Assembly (NCBI GenBank): GCA_964430505.1
Contig: CAYSGH010000006.1
Span: 38,833 to 102,832, forward strand
From: UBA6176 sp032119375
GTDB taxonomy: Bacteria; Verrucomicrobiota; Verrucomicrobiia; Limisphaerales; UBA9464
Length of the DNA: 64,000 nt
Direction of reading: 5' to 3'
Shown here: in pieces, positions 27,193 to 35,330 of the stretch
Numbering within the stretch: the first letter of the stretch is position 1
How the letters are laid out: each line of letters begins with the position of its first letter
The notes under the pieces: generated by a model
What the model saw: the letters and a program-made list of their open reading frames with translations, nothing else
What the model was told of the DNA's origin: nothing
The model's database searches: none
Program-made: the position numbers and the translations under genes

Positions 27193-28922
27193 CCTTGGCC
27201 TCCCTTCTTGGCGACGGCGGGGTCGAGGGAGGCGTCGTCGGAGGGGCGCGGGGGCGTCTTGAGGGCGGGGAGGTCGATCTTGAGCTTTTTGGGGAGGACG
27301 AACTCGACGGTGGAGGCGAAGTCGTAGCCGAAGCGGTCGGAGCCCGGGGTGATGGCGACGGGGCGGACGTCGTAGCCGGCCGCGCGCAGCTTTTGCTCGA
27401 GACGCGCGATGGTCTCGCCGGAGCGTGCTTGGACGCCGATGCGGATGGAGCCTTGGCCGGTGACGGTGAAGGACTTGAGGTAGATGTCGTCGGCGGGGGG
27501 GAGGATGGCGGAGAGGTGGGCGTAGAGGTCGGTCCAGTCGCGGTCCGAGGCCATCCATTCCTCGACGGCGGCGGCTTGCTGGAGGGTCTTGCGATAGAAG
27601 GGGGATTTTTTCTTGGCGTCGTTGAGCTCGGCGCGGGCGGCGTCGAGGAGGGCGGTCTCGCGTCGGACAAGGGTGGTGCGGAGGACGAGGAGGGCCACGA
27701 AGACGGCGGCGAGGGCGACGAGGGCGGCGAGGGTCTTGAGGCGGCGGAGGTCGCGTTGGATGGGCGGCCGCTTGGGATTGAGGAAGTCGAAGGCGAGGCC
27801 GTCGTCGTCGGCGAGGCCGAGGGCGAGGCCGAGGGCGGCGAGTGCGCCGGGAGCCTCGGCGCGGGACTCGGCAGGCAGGTTGAGGGAGGTGGCGGGGTCG
27901 AGGTGGGTGGTTGGGAGGCCGAGACGTTCGGCGAGGGCCTTGGCGAGGTCGGGTTCGAGGCCGGTAGCGCCGGCGACGACGAGCTTGGTGACGGTGGTGT
28001 CGGGCTCGATGCCGGAGAAGGCGTGGAGGGAGCGGACGGTTTCTCGGACGGCGAAGGCGACGAGGGAGATGGGCTCGGGCTTGGGGGCCAGGACGGAGGG
28101 ATCGGCGAGGTCGGACGGGGGTGAGGCGTCCTGGGGTGCGGGGGCAAAGTTTGAGGCGCGGGAGAAGAGGAGGGCCTCGTGGGAGAGGATTTCGAGGGTG
28201 GTTTCGTCGGGGCGTAGGGAGACGAGGGCGAAGGCGGCGTCGGCGTCGGCGACGTGGCAGGCGTCGATGGTGCGCGCGTGGGCGTGCGGGAGGAAGCCGA
28301 GGGCGGCGAGCTTGAGGCCGGCGTTTTCCGCGAGGGTACGGTGGAACTCGACGGTGTCGCGCTTGACGGCGGCGACGAGGACCTCGACGCGGGTTTCCGG
28401 GCCGTCCGGGGGGGGCGGGGGGGCGGGAGGGGATTGGCCGGGCGGCGGGGAGGGGCGGGAGGGGAGTTGGATGGTGCGGCGGACCTGGAAGTCGATGACG
28501 GCGTCGGAGGCGGGGAAGGGCAGGTCGCGGCTGGCTTGGAAGAGGACGAGGCCTGCGAGTTGGCCAGGGTTGCTGGCAGGGGGGAGGAGAAGGGTGCGGA
28601 GGACGACTTGGGCGCGTGGGATGCCGAGGACGACGGTGGCGGGCTTGATGCGGAGCTTGGCGAGGGCGCGACCGACGGCGGCGCCGAGGACGGCGGGGTC
28701 GGCGCGGTTGGCGTCGGGCGGGAAATCGAGCGCGGCGGAGGCGATGCGGTCGATGGAGGGGTTGGGGGAGCGCGGGGTGACCTGGCAGACGCGGAGGGTG
28801 GCGCCGTCGATGTCGAGGGCGGTGACGACGGCGGGCGTGCGCGTCCGAGCCTGCCGCTTGAAGGGCAGGCGGAGGACGCGAGGGCCGGGTGATGTGACGG
28901 CGTCAGCCATGTCGTCGTTCAT
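27189..28922 (-). CDS. PilM-PilN fusion (GspL-like) assembly-platform protein
   Basis: About 577 residues. The N-terminal part (about 30-370) is a PilM-type actin-like ATPase fold (VTALDIDGATLRVCQV, GIPRAQVVLRTLLLPP, TKLVVAGATGLEPDLAKALA). A cytoplasm-to-membrane transition follows (LKTLAALVALAAVFVALLVL) and then a PilN/GspL-type periplasmic domain (DWTDLYAHLSAILPPADDIY, RIGVQARSGETIARLEQKLR). In type IV pili PilM and PilN are separate proteins; the fused order resembles GspL of type II secretion. It should anchor the cytoplasmic ATPase to the pseudopilus platform. ATG at 28922 is used, with 28910 as alternative; both overlap the end of gspK. Confidence 0.85.
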   Translation of the reverse strand: MNDDMADAVTSPGPRVLRLPFKRQARTRTPAVVTALDIDGATLRVCQVTPRSPNPSIDRIASAALDFPPDANRADPAVLGAAVGRALAKLRIKPATVVLGIPRAQVVLRTLLLPPASNPGQLAGLVLFQASRDLPFPASDAVIDFQVRRTIQLPSRPSPPPGQSPPAPPPPPDGPETRVEVLVAAVKRDTVEFHRTLAENAGLKLAALGFLPHAHARTIDACHVADADAAFALVSLRPDETTLEILSHEALLFSRASNFAPAPQDASPPSDLADPSVLAPKPEPISLVAFAVRETVRSLHAFSGIEPDTTVTKLVVAGATGLEPDLAKALAERLGLPTTHLDPATSLNLPAESRAEAPGALAALGLALGLADDDGLAFDFLNPKRPPIQRDLRRLKTLAALVALAAVFVALLVLRTTLVRRETALLDAARAELNDAKKKSPFYRKTLQQAAAVEEWMASDRDWTDLYAHLSAILPPADDIYLKSFTVTGQGSIRIGVQARSGETIARLEQKLRAAGYDVRPVAITPGSDRFGYDFASTVEFVLPKKLKIDLPALKTPPRPSDDASLDPAVAKKGGQG

Positions 28923-30108
28923 GGTGACGAGGCGATGCAGGGATGGCGCGCCGGGGCGCCGAGACCTGCGGGGCCTCGGGTTCATTCACCAAGATTCTGA
29001 AGTCGATGGGGAAGCCGTGGCGAGAGACATCGCGCAAGCGGGTGATTTTGGGGTTCTCCGCGGAGGCATCGATGTGGACCTCGAAGACGCGGAATTGTCC
29101 GGATGGAAGGGCGTAGGCAGCGACGCGGCATTGGAAGTGGTAGGAGAGGGCGGTGAGGTGCGGGGCGATGGCCTTGAAGACGTCGGGTTGCACGGTCCCT
29201 TCCTGAACAAGCCACGCGAGGGTGCGTCGGCGGTCGGGTGCGATGGCGGTGCGGGTGGAGACGATGGACTCGGCGAGGGGGAGGTCGATGCCGGGCACTT
29301 GGGAGAGGGCGACGGCGTCGGCGGTATTGACGTTGACGAGGGAGGGTTGGGAGCCGGCGGGCCTGGAGGTGAAGAGGTCGAGGACGACGCCGAGGTTTTC
29401 CGTCGTGATGCCGGAGGGGACGGTGACGTCGGAGCCTTGGGCGTCCTTGACGGTGAGGGATGCGTCGAGGACGGCGGCGGGGTGGGAGAGGAGGGTGCGA
29501 GATGCGCGGAGGGCGGCGATGTAGTTGGTGAATCCCTCGGGGAGGGAGTCGGGGGGAAGGGGGGAAGCAGGGTCGTCAATGCGGCAACGTGGCCGACGCG
29601 CGAGGGTGAGATCCGGGTCCGGGTGCGGGTCGGGTGTGACGAAGGCGGCGGCGGCCACGGCTCCGAGCGTCGTTGAGGTGTCGCCGGGCCCTTGGGGGAG
29701 GGAGGCCTCGTCGCACAGCCCAAAGCGGACGGGTGCGATTGAGTCTGGAGGCGCGGGTGCAAGGACGGAGAAGAACCATTGCTGGGCTCCGTCGTCGTGG
29801 ACGAGCTGGTGCTTGAAGCGTTCGGGGTTGTCTTGCCAATCGAGCTCGGGCCCGCCGGCGGTGGGGACGACGCGCAAGACCTCATGGATGCCAGAGAGCA
29901 CGGTGGCCCACGCCTGCTCGGAGTCGGCGCTGGCGTGGGAGGCGGCCTCGTCGGCGGTGGCCTGGAAGAGGAGGCTGGCCGAGACCATGGAGAGGAGGAA
30001 GACGAAGACGAGGACGGCGAGGAGGGCGAAGCCGGATCGGGGGGCGGGGATGGTGCGGCGGGGATCGGGGAGCAGCGAGCGGTGGGGGGCGGGAGGGTGC
30101 GTGATCAT
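28903..30108 (-). CDS. gspK: GspK-like minor pseudopilin
   Basis: 401 residues. After a 24-residue basic leader the prepilin-type helix reads GFALLAVLVFVFLLSMVSAS. It lacks Glu at position 5, as is usual for GspK tip pseudopilins. The large C-terminal domain holds a helix-hairpin-helix-like segment (VNVNTADAVALSQVPGIDLP) found in the GspK family. It would cap the pseudopilus together with GspI and GspJ. The start ATG overlaps the gspJ stop (ATGA), and its own end overlaps the PilM/N gene. Confidence 0.88.
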   Translation of the reverse strand: MITHPPAPHRSLLPDPRRTIPAPRSGFALLAVLVFVFLLSMVSASLLFQATADEAASHASADSEQAWATVLSGIHEVLRVVPTAGGPELDWQDNPERFKHQLVHDDGAQQWFFSVLAPAPPDSIAPVRFGLCDEASLPQGPGDTSTTLGAVAAAAFVTPDPHPDPDLTLARRPRCRIDDPASPLPPDSLPEGFTNYIAALRASRTLLSHPAAVLDASLTVKDAQGSDVTVPSGITTENLGVVLDLFTSRPAGSQPSLVNVNTADAVALSQVPGIDLPLAESIVSTRTAIAPDRRRTLAWLVQEGTVQPDVFKAIAPHLTALSYHFQCRVAAYALPSGQFRVFEVHIDASAENPKITRLRDVSRHGFPIDFRILVNEPEAPQVSAPRRAIPASPRHHERRHG

Positions 30109-30977
30109 GGCGCGGCCTCCGCGGGGGTGGATGGAAGTTCGGGAAGGTTGTTGGTGGTCTGGGTGCGTAGGCCGGACGGGATGAAGACGACGCGTGTGAA
30201 GCGTTCGTGGGGGTAGGCCTCGGGCGGCATGTCGTTGGGGAGGGGCTCAAGGCCGAGGGTGACCTCGACGCCTTGGGGCGGGGCGGCGGCGAACCATGAG
30301 TCCTGCCAATCGGCTCCGTTCCAATACCGAAGGAGGAGGAAGCGGACGGGGAGCAAGGGGGAGCCTTGCGCGGGCGGGGGAGCGGGGGCGTTGGTCGCAT
30401 CCGGAGGTGCGGAGGAAAGGGCTTGGGAGAGGGGGTTGGGTGACGGGGCACCGTCGGGGCTTGCGAGATCGAGGTCGAGGGCGAGGGCGAGGGGGGTGGT
30501 GTTGGTGGCGGTGGACGGGTTGGGGGTGCGGGACGGTTGTTCGCGGAGGGGTTGCGTGCGCCGGGAGATGCCTTGGACGACGAGGTTGGTGCCGTCTTGC
30601 TGGATGAGGGTGGAGAAGACAACGGACTCGAGCGGGACGCGTGGCGGGTTGGGGGCGAGGTTGGTAAGCCCGGCTGCGACCGGGGAATCGGGCGGCGGTG
30701 CGAACCGCGCGAACTCGATGGAGGCGGGCCCGCCGATGAAGGAGCGCCCGGGCACGGGAACGGCGGCGCGAAGGTCGGCGGCCAGTTGGTCCAGGGTGAG
30801 GCGCAAGGCGGCAAGCTGGGTGGACGCCGCGAGGATGTCGGCGCGGAGCTGCGTGGCTTGGCGATAGAAGAAGAGCGCGGCGAGGAGGAGGGCGGTGGCG
30901 ACGCCGACGGCGAGGAGGACCTCGATGAGGGTAAAGGCGGCCGCGACGGCCGTGGGTTGGCGCGGGTCGCGGTTCAT
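30105..30977 (-). CDS. GspJ-like minor pseudopilin
   Basis: 290 residues from ATG 30977, which overlaps the previous stop (ATGA). The prepilin signature is AFTLIEVLLAVGVATALLLA with Glu5 present. The residue before the cleavage site is Ala instead of the usual Gly. The globular part is long, with Pro/Ala-rich loops (e.g. APAPPPAQGSPLLPVRFLLL) and a final beta domain (VEVTLGLEPLPND). Assignment as GspJ rests on order G-H-I-J-K and size; detailed fold is not visible. Confidence 0.8.
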   Translation of the reverse strand: MNRDPRQPTAVAAAFTLIEVLLAVGVATALLLAALFFYRQATQLRADILAASTQLAALRLTLDQLAADLRAAVPVPGRSFIGGPASIEFARFAPPPDSPVAAGLTNLAPNPPRVPLESVVFSTLIQQDGTNLVVQGISRRTQPLREQPSRTPNPSTATNTTPLALALDLDLASPDGAPSPNPLSQALSSAPPDATNAPAPPPAQGSPLLPVRFLLLRYWNGADWQDSWFAAAPPQGVEVTLGLEPLPNDMPPEAYPHERFTRVVFIPSGLRTQTTNNLPELPSTPAEAAP

Positions 30978-31405
30978 GGCGCGAGGGAGGCCTCGGGGCC
31001 GGGGACGTTGAGGGCCGCGACGGGGGCGAGGCGGAGGGACAGGCGTTGGACGACGGGCTCGGATCGATGCCGGACGATGACCTGGACGTGTTCGAGGGGT
31101 TGGGAGCCGGAGAAGTCGGGCGGCGCGTCGTGGGGGGCGACCTCGACGGACCATGCGTCGTTGGGCGTGGGGAGCGGTTGGGCGGGCGCGGGAGTGGAGG
31201 GGCGGGAGCCGAGTTGGATTTCGGCGAGGACGGATGCGGCGAGGTTGGCGGCGTGGAGTTGCAGGCGTTGGCGGTCGAGGGAACGCAGGGAGGCGTTGAG
31301 GGAGGCGGTGACGATGGCCGAGGCGACGACGAAGAGGGCAAGGGCCAGCAAGACCTCGAGAAGGACGGCGGCGTGGACGCGGGGCTGGGCGAGGCGCGTC
31401 GTCAT
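30974..31405 (-). CDS. GspI-like minor pseudopilin
   Basis: 143 residues. A short leader (MTTRLAQPRVHA) precedes the hydrophobic prepilin helix AVLLEVLLALALFVVASAIV with Glu5; the -1 residue is Ala, not Gly. The small C-terminal beta domain (AWSVEVAPHDA, VQVIVRHRSEPVVQRLSLRL) fits GspI, which nucleates the tip complex with GspJ and GspK. Overlaps both neighbours by 4 bases (ATGA at each end). Confidence 0.82.
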   Translation of the reverse strand: MTTRLAQPRVHAAVLLEVLLALALFVVASAIVTASLNASLRSLDRQRLQLHAANLAASVLAEIQLGSRPSTPAPAQPLPTPNDAWSVEVAPHDAPPDFSGSQPLEHVQVIVRHRSEPVVQRLSLRLAPVAALNVPGPEASLAP

Positions 31406-32178
31406 GGGTTCATGGCGTCCGGACCTTGATCCTGGGCGTCATCGTCGTCGTCGTTGGCGAGGACGGGGTCGTTGGTGGAACCGGAATTGGAGAAGTAGCG
31501 GCGCTGGAAGGAGATGGAGATGGGGTCGAACGAGAGCTGGAGACGACGCGCGTCCTCGGGGTCGGTGGAGACGAGGGTGAAGGAGGCGGCGTTGGCGGAA
31601 CCGTCCGGGCGAAAGGTGAGGAGCGCCTGGACGGACGGAAGGCCGGGGGATTGGGGCGTGGCGGCGAGGCTGGGGTCGGACGGGTTGGGGAGGTTGGCCA
31701 CGTTGTTGGTGGGGGCGTTGGCCAAGGCGGGGCTGGAGGCCTCGTCGAGGGGAGAGCCTTGCGGCAGCGGGATCTCGATTTGGATGAGGTCGGCCAGCGA
31801 TGGCAGGAGGGACGCGGCACCGGGGATGGGGACGAGCAGGGAGGGGTTGCGAAGGGGGTCGGGCTGGGCGAGGACGGCGAGGGCGAGGGCGTCGGGACTG
31901 GTGGAAGCAGAGGAGGGGTTGGGTGGGGTGTTGGCGGCGGATGCCGGGACGAGGGCGACGAGGACGTTGTGGCCGGAGAGGGCGGCGTGGGCGCGGGCGA
32001 GGCGGAGGAGGGACTCGAACTGGGAGGCGCCTTGCTCGAGGGCCTGGCCGCGTTGGAGGGAGGAGAAGTTGAAGGCGACGGCAGCGAGGAGGAGGGCGAG
32101 GAGGGCAACGGCCAGCAGGAGCTCGACAAGCGTGAAGCCGCCGGAATGGAGCGATGGCGCTCGATTCCGGCGTGGCAT
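31402..32178 (-). CDS. GspH-like minor pseudopilin
   Basis: 258 residues from ATG 32178, giving a 15-residue leader (MPRRNRAPSLHSGG) before the prepilin helix FTLVELLLAVALLALLLAAV. -1 Gly and Glu5 are both present. The next stretch (FESLLRLARAHAALSGHNVL) is the usual GspH helix. The globular region carries a long Pro/Ser/Asn-rich insertion, which makes it larger than typical GspH (150-200 residues). It ends in an acidic tail (NDDDDDAQDQ). An in-frame ATG at 32244 would overlap gspG by 35 bases and is less likely. Confidence 0.82.
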   Translation of the reverse strand: MPRRNRAPSLHSGGFTLVELLLAVALLALLLAAVAFNFSSLQRGQALEQGASQFESLLRLARAHAALSGHNVLVALVPASAANTPPNPSSASTSPDALALAVLAQPDPLRNPSLLVPIPGAASLLPSLADLIQIEIPLPQGSPLDEASSPALANAPTNNVANLPNPSDPSLAATPQSPGLPSVQALLTFRPDGSANAASFTLVSTDPEDARRLQLSFDPISISFQRRYFSNSGSTNDPVLANDDDDDAQDQGPDAMNP

Positions 32179-32209
32179 GGGAACGGGGATTGGGGCGTTG
32201 CGACGGACC

Positions 32210-32716
32210 TTACGGCTGCGACGTGGGCTGGCCGGGGTCGTCATTGTAGAGCTTCACGTCGTCGTCGGTGTCCGGTTGGCCGTCGGGGCCGACGGAGAAG
32301 AGCTTGTAGGGAAGCCCGCCGTTCTTGTCGGCGTCCGGGGAGGAGCGGTCGGCGAGCTCGTAGCGGATCTTGTTGCCCCAGGGGTCGTCGAGGACGGTTC
32401 CGGGCTTGAGGTAGGGGCCGGTCCACTTGTCGCCCATGGATTCCTTCTCAAAGGAGGGTTTCTTGAGGAGGGCGTCGAGGCCGCCCTCCTGCTCGGTGGG
32501 ATAGTGGCCGAGGTTGAGGCGGTACGAGTCGAGGGCGGTGGCCACGTTTTGGAGGAGGAGGCGCGTGGTGTTTTTCTCGGCCCCCTTTTGCTGCGGGAGG
32601 ACGAACACGACGAGCGCGCCGGCCAAGAGCAGGATGATGACGATGACGAGAAGGATTTCGATGAGCGTGAACCCGGCGGCCCTGCGGCTACGGCGAAGCG
32701 TGTGATGGAACTGCAT
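32210..32716 (-). CDS. gspG: major pseudopilin GspG
   Basis: 168 residues; the clearest type II secretion marker here. A short basic leader (MQFHHTLRRSRRAAG) is followed by FTLIEILLVIVIILLLAGAL, the N-terminal helix that polymerises into the pseudopilus. Downstream are the family's helix (LLLQNVATALDSYRLNLGHY), PTEQEGGLDAL and the DPWGNKIRYE segment. The C-terminal Asp-rich loop (SVGPDGQPDTDDDVKLYNDD) matches the calcium site of GspG. First gene of the operon, with the promoter presumably in the 232-base gap towards 32949. Confidence 0.95.
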   Translation of the reverse strand: MQFHHTLRRSRRAAGFTLIEILLVIVIILLLAGALVVFVLPQQKGAEKNTTRLLLQNVATALDSYRLNLGHYPTEQEGGLDALLKKPSFEKESMGDKWTGPYLKPGTVLDDPWGNKIRYELADRSSPDADKNGGLPYKLFSVGPDGQPDTDDDVKLYNDDPGQPTSQP

Positions 32717-32948
32717 ACTCGTGAGACCTTGACGGCGTTTTGAACCGCAAGGCTATCGAGACGAGGCGAAACACGACAAGATTCAACGCTGTTTCGGCGC
32801 CGAAAACTTTCGGGGACGCGCACGCGCCGGGTGCGTGTCGCGTGGCCTGGGGCTGGCATGAACCCTGGGCGTGCCAGGAACGGGCGCCCTTGGTGCCGGG
32901 GCAGCCGGATATTGCGTCCGTCGTCCGACCCGTTCCATGATGCATCCA
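32717..32948. promoter_or_regulatory. divergent intergenic region with a 14-bp palindrome
   Basis: Separates the secretion operon (minus) from a prepilin-like gene (plus). It must contain the operon promoter. A perfect palindrome TTTCGGCGCCGAAA lies at 32792-32805, 76 bases from the gspG start, in the only A/T-richer part of the gap. It is a candidate operator. No clear -35/-10 consensus could be assigned. Confidence 0.45.
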
Positions 32949-33791
32949 ATGAATCCCCGCTCCCTGCAAAGGCGCTCTGGCTTCACGCTCATTGAGCTCC
33001 TGGTTGTCGTTGCCATCATTGCCATTCTTGCGGGCATGTTGCTGCCCGCCTTGGGCAAGGCGAAGGCGAAGGCCAATGGATCCGTCTGCCTCAGCAACCA
33101 GAAGCAGATCATCCTCGCGTGGAAGATGTACGCGGATGACAACCGCGACCTGATCCTTCCCACCCGTTATGGCAGCGGCGCGGCCACGGTGGACCTGTAC
33201 GCCGGCGGGTACTGGCGCGGGCCCACGCCCGGCCCGAACTTCACGCCCGGCCTGCCCGTAACCGAGGCCATGAACCGTGTTCGCAATGGGTTCAGCAACT
33301 CGCCGCTGGGGAAGTATTGCCCCGGCTATGCCGCCTACCACTGCCCTGGCGACCTCCGTACCAAATACAACAAGGTCGGGCGCGGTTGGGCCTATGACAG
33401 CTATTCCAAGGCCGATGGCATGGCGGGCATGGGCTGGGGCAGCATCGTCCCCTACACGAAGGAAACCCAAATCACGGATCCCTCGCTCTCCATGGTCTTC
33501 GTGGAGGAGGCGGACCCGCGGGACTACAACAACGGCACGTGGGTGATTGACGTGAACCCGCCCGGCTGGGTGGACCCGTTCGCCGTTTTCCATGGCAACA
33601 ACAGCTCGTTTTCGTTTTCGGACGGCCATTCGGAGGGCAAGCGCTGGGTTGACGCCGCCACCCTGAAGGCCGCGCGTGATTCATCGGCTGGCAGGTCCAG
33701 CTTCTTTTGGACCGGTGGCAACGGGCGCAACAACGACTTTCGCTGGATTTACGAACGATACCGTCACGTGAATTGGAGGCCCTTGCCCTGA
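32949..33791 (+). CDS. prepilin-like N-terminal cleavage/methylation domain protein
   Basis: 280 residues from ATG 32949 (other in-frame ATGs at 32937 and 32940). The leader MNPRSLQRRSG is followed by FTLIELLVVVAIIAILAGML, the prepilin helix of the large Planctomycete/Verrucomicrobia family of xylose-isomerase-like/DUF1559-type pseudopilins. Further typical segments are LPALGKAKAKANGSVCLSNQ and, near the end, FAVFHGNNSSFSFSDGHSEG (the H-x9 'FSDGHSE' motif of the family). Members are numerous in PVC genomes and of unknown function, perhaps surface pseudopilus subunits. It is divergent from the secretion operon, which might supply its assembly machinery. Confidence 0.88.
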   Translation: MNPRSLQRRSGFTLIELLVVVAIIAILAGMLLPALGKAKAKANGSVCLSNQKQIILAWKMYADDNRDLILPTRYGSGAATVDLYAGGYWRGPTPGPNFTPGLPVTEAMNRVRNGFSNSPLGKYCPGYAAYHCPGDLRTKYNKVGRGWAYDSYSKADGMAGMGWGSIVPYTKETQITDPSLSMVFVEEADPRDYNNGTWVIDVNPPGWVDPFAVFHGNNSSFSFSDGHSEGKRWVDAATLKAARDSSAGRSSFFWTGGNGRNNDFRWIYERYRHVNWRPLP

Positions 33792-33856
33792 GGGCAACTC
33801 CACGCTTTCCACGACCCGCGCCGCTCCCGTAGCGTCCCGCGCCTTTTGGGCATCAC

Positions 33857-35173
33857 ATGAGCAAGCAGTTCTTCCCGAAGATCCCCGCGATCCGATACGA
33901 GGGTCCGCAATCCAAGAATCCCCTGGCGTTCAAGCACTACGACGCCGACGCGCTCGTCGAGGGCAAGACCATGCGGGAACACCTGCGCTTTGCCGTTGTG
34001 TATTGGCACACGATGCGCGGCACGGGGGCCGACATGTTTGGATGGGGGACGGCCCAGCGCCCATGGCAGGCCGGCGAGGGCACCGTGGCCCAGGCCATCC
34101 AACGTGCCCGCGCCATGTTTGAGTTCACCACCAAGCTGGGCGCCCCCTTTTATTGCTGGCACGACCGCGACGTCGCCCCGCACGGCCGCACGCTCGCCGA
34201 GTCCAACAAGAACTTCGACGTCGTCGCCCAGGAGCTGAAGAAGCTGCAGGCCGACACCGGGGTACGGCTGCTCTGGGGTACCGCCCAGAACTTCGTTCAC
34301 CCGCGCTACGTGCACGGCGCCGCCACGAGCTGCAATGCCGACGTCTTTTGCTTTGCGGCCGCCCAGGTGAAGAAGGCCCTCGAATGGACCCATGAGCTGG
34401 GCGGCCAAGGGTACGTCTTCTGGGGCGGGCGCGAGGGTTACTCGACGCTCCTGAACACCGACATGCGCCGCGAGATGGACCATCTCGCGCGGTTCATGCA
34501 CATGGCCGTCGCGCACAAGAAGAAGATTGGCTTCAAGGGTCCCTTCTTCATCGAGCCCAAGCCGAAGGAGCCCACGAAGCACCAGTACGACTCCGACGCC
34601 GCCGCGTGCCTCAACTTCCTGCGCCAACACGACCTGCTTCCGCACTTCCAGCTGAACATCGAGGTCAACCACGCATGGCTGGCGGGCAAGACCATGGAGC
34701 ATGAGCTGGAAGTCGCCGCCAACGCCGGGGCGCTCGGCTCGATCGACGCGAACATGGGCGACTACTTCACGGGCTGGGACACGGACCAGTTCCCGACGGA
34801 CCTATATCTCACGACCCACACCATGCTTCGCATCCTGAGGCATGGCGGGTTCCAGGCGGGCGGCGTGAACTTCGACGCCAAGGTCCGCCGCGAAAGCTTC
34901 CAGCTCGATGATCTCTTCATCGCCCACATCGCCGGCATGGACGCCTTCGCACGCGGGCTCAAGGCCGCCGCCGCGCTTCGCAAGGATGGGCGCATCGACG
35001 CCTTTGTCCGCGATCGCTACCGGTCCTGGGACTCCGGCATCGGCGCGCGCATCGAGTCCGGCAAGGCCTCCTTGGACGACTGCGAGAAGCACGCCCTTGC
35101 CCTCGGCGAGGTCCAGGGCCTCGAGTCCGGCCGCCAGGAACTCCTCGAGTCCATCGTCAACGAGTTCATCTAA
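33857..35173 (+). CDS. xylA: xylose isomerase XylA
   Basis: Interconverts D-xylose and D-xylulose (and glucose/fructose) in the cytoplasm; TIM-barrel metalloenzyme. 438 residues, the length of the class II enzymes. Family segments are FFPKIPAIRYEGPQSKNPLA, the catalytic-His region in the strand after MFEFTTKLGAPFYCWHDRD, YVFWGGREGY, IEPKPKEPTKHQYD (metal-binding Glu and the catalytic Lys) and GSIDANMGDYFTGWDTDQFP. No xylulokinase gene is adjacent, so xylA stands alone here. Start ATG at 33857; only a weak ribosome site is visible. Confidence 0.97.
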   Translation: MSKQFFPKIPAIRYEGPQSKNPLAFKHYDADALVEGKTMREHLRFAVVYWHTMRGTGADMFGWGTAQRPWQAGEGTVAQAIQRARAMFEFTTKLGAPFYCWHDRDVAPHGRTLAESNKNFDVVAQELKKLQADTGVRLLWGTAQNFVHPRYVHGAATSCNADVFCFAAAQVKKALEWTHELGGQGYVFWGGREGYSTLLNTDMRREMDHLARFMHMAVAHKKKIGFKGPFFIEPKPKEPTKHQYDSDAAACLNFLRQHDLLPHFQLNIEVNHAWLAGKTMEHELEVAANAGALGSIDANMGDYFTGWDTDQFPTDLYLTTHTMLRILRHGGFQAGGVNFDAKVRRESFQLDDLFIAHIAGMDAFARGLKAAAALRKDGRIDAFVRDRYRSWDSGIGARIESGKASLDDCEKHALALGEVQGLESGRQELLESIVNEFI

Positions 35174-35330
35174 AGCGTGGCGACGCATCGCGGCCTGCGG
35201 GCGTCCCCTGCCCCGGGCGGCGGCGGGGATGGGTCCGTTCCGGGTTCACTTTCCACTTCCAGCGCCTGTCCATCAGCCGTAGTTAGCAAGGGGCCATGCG
35301 CATCCTTGCTCGGGCTCGTCCGCCAGAAAC

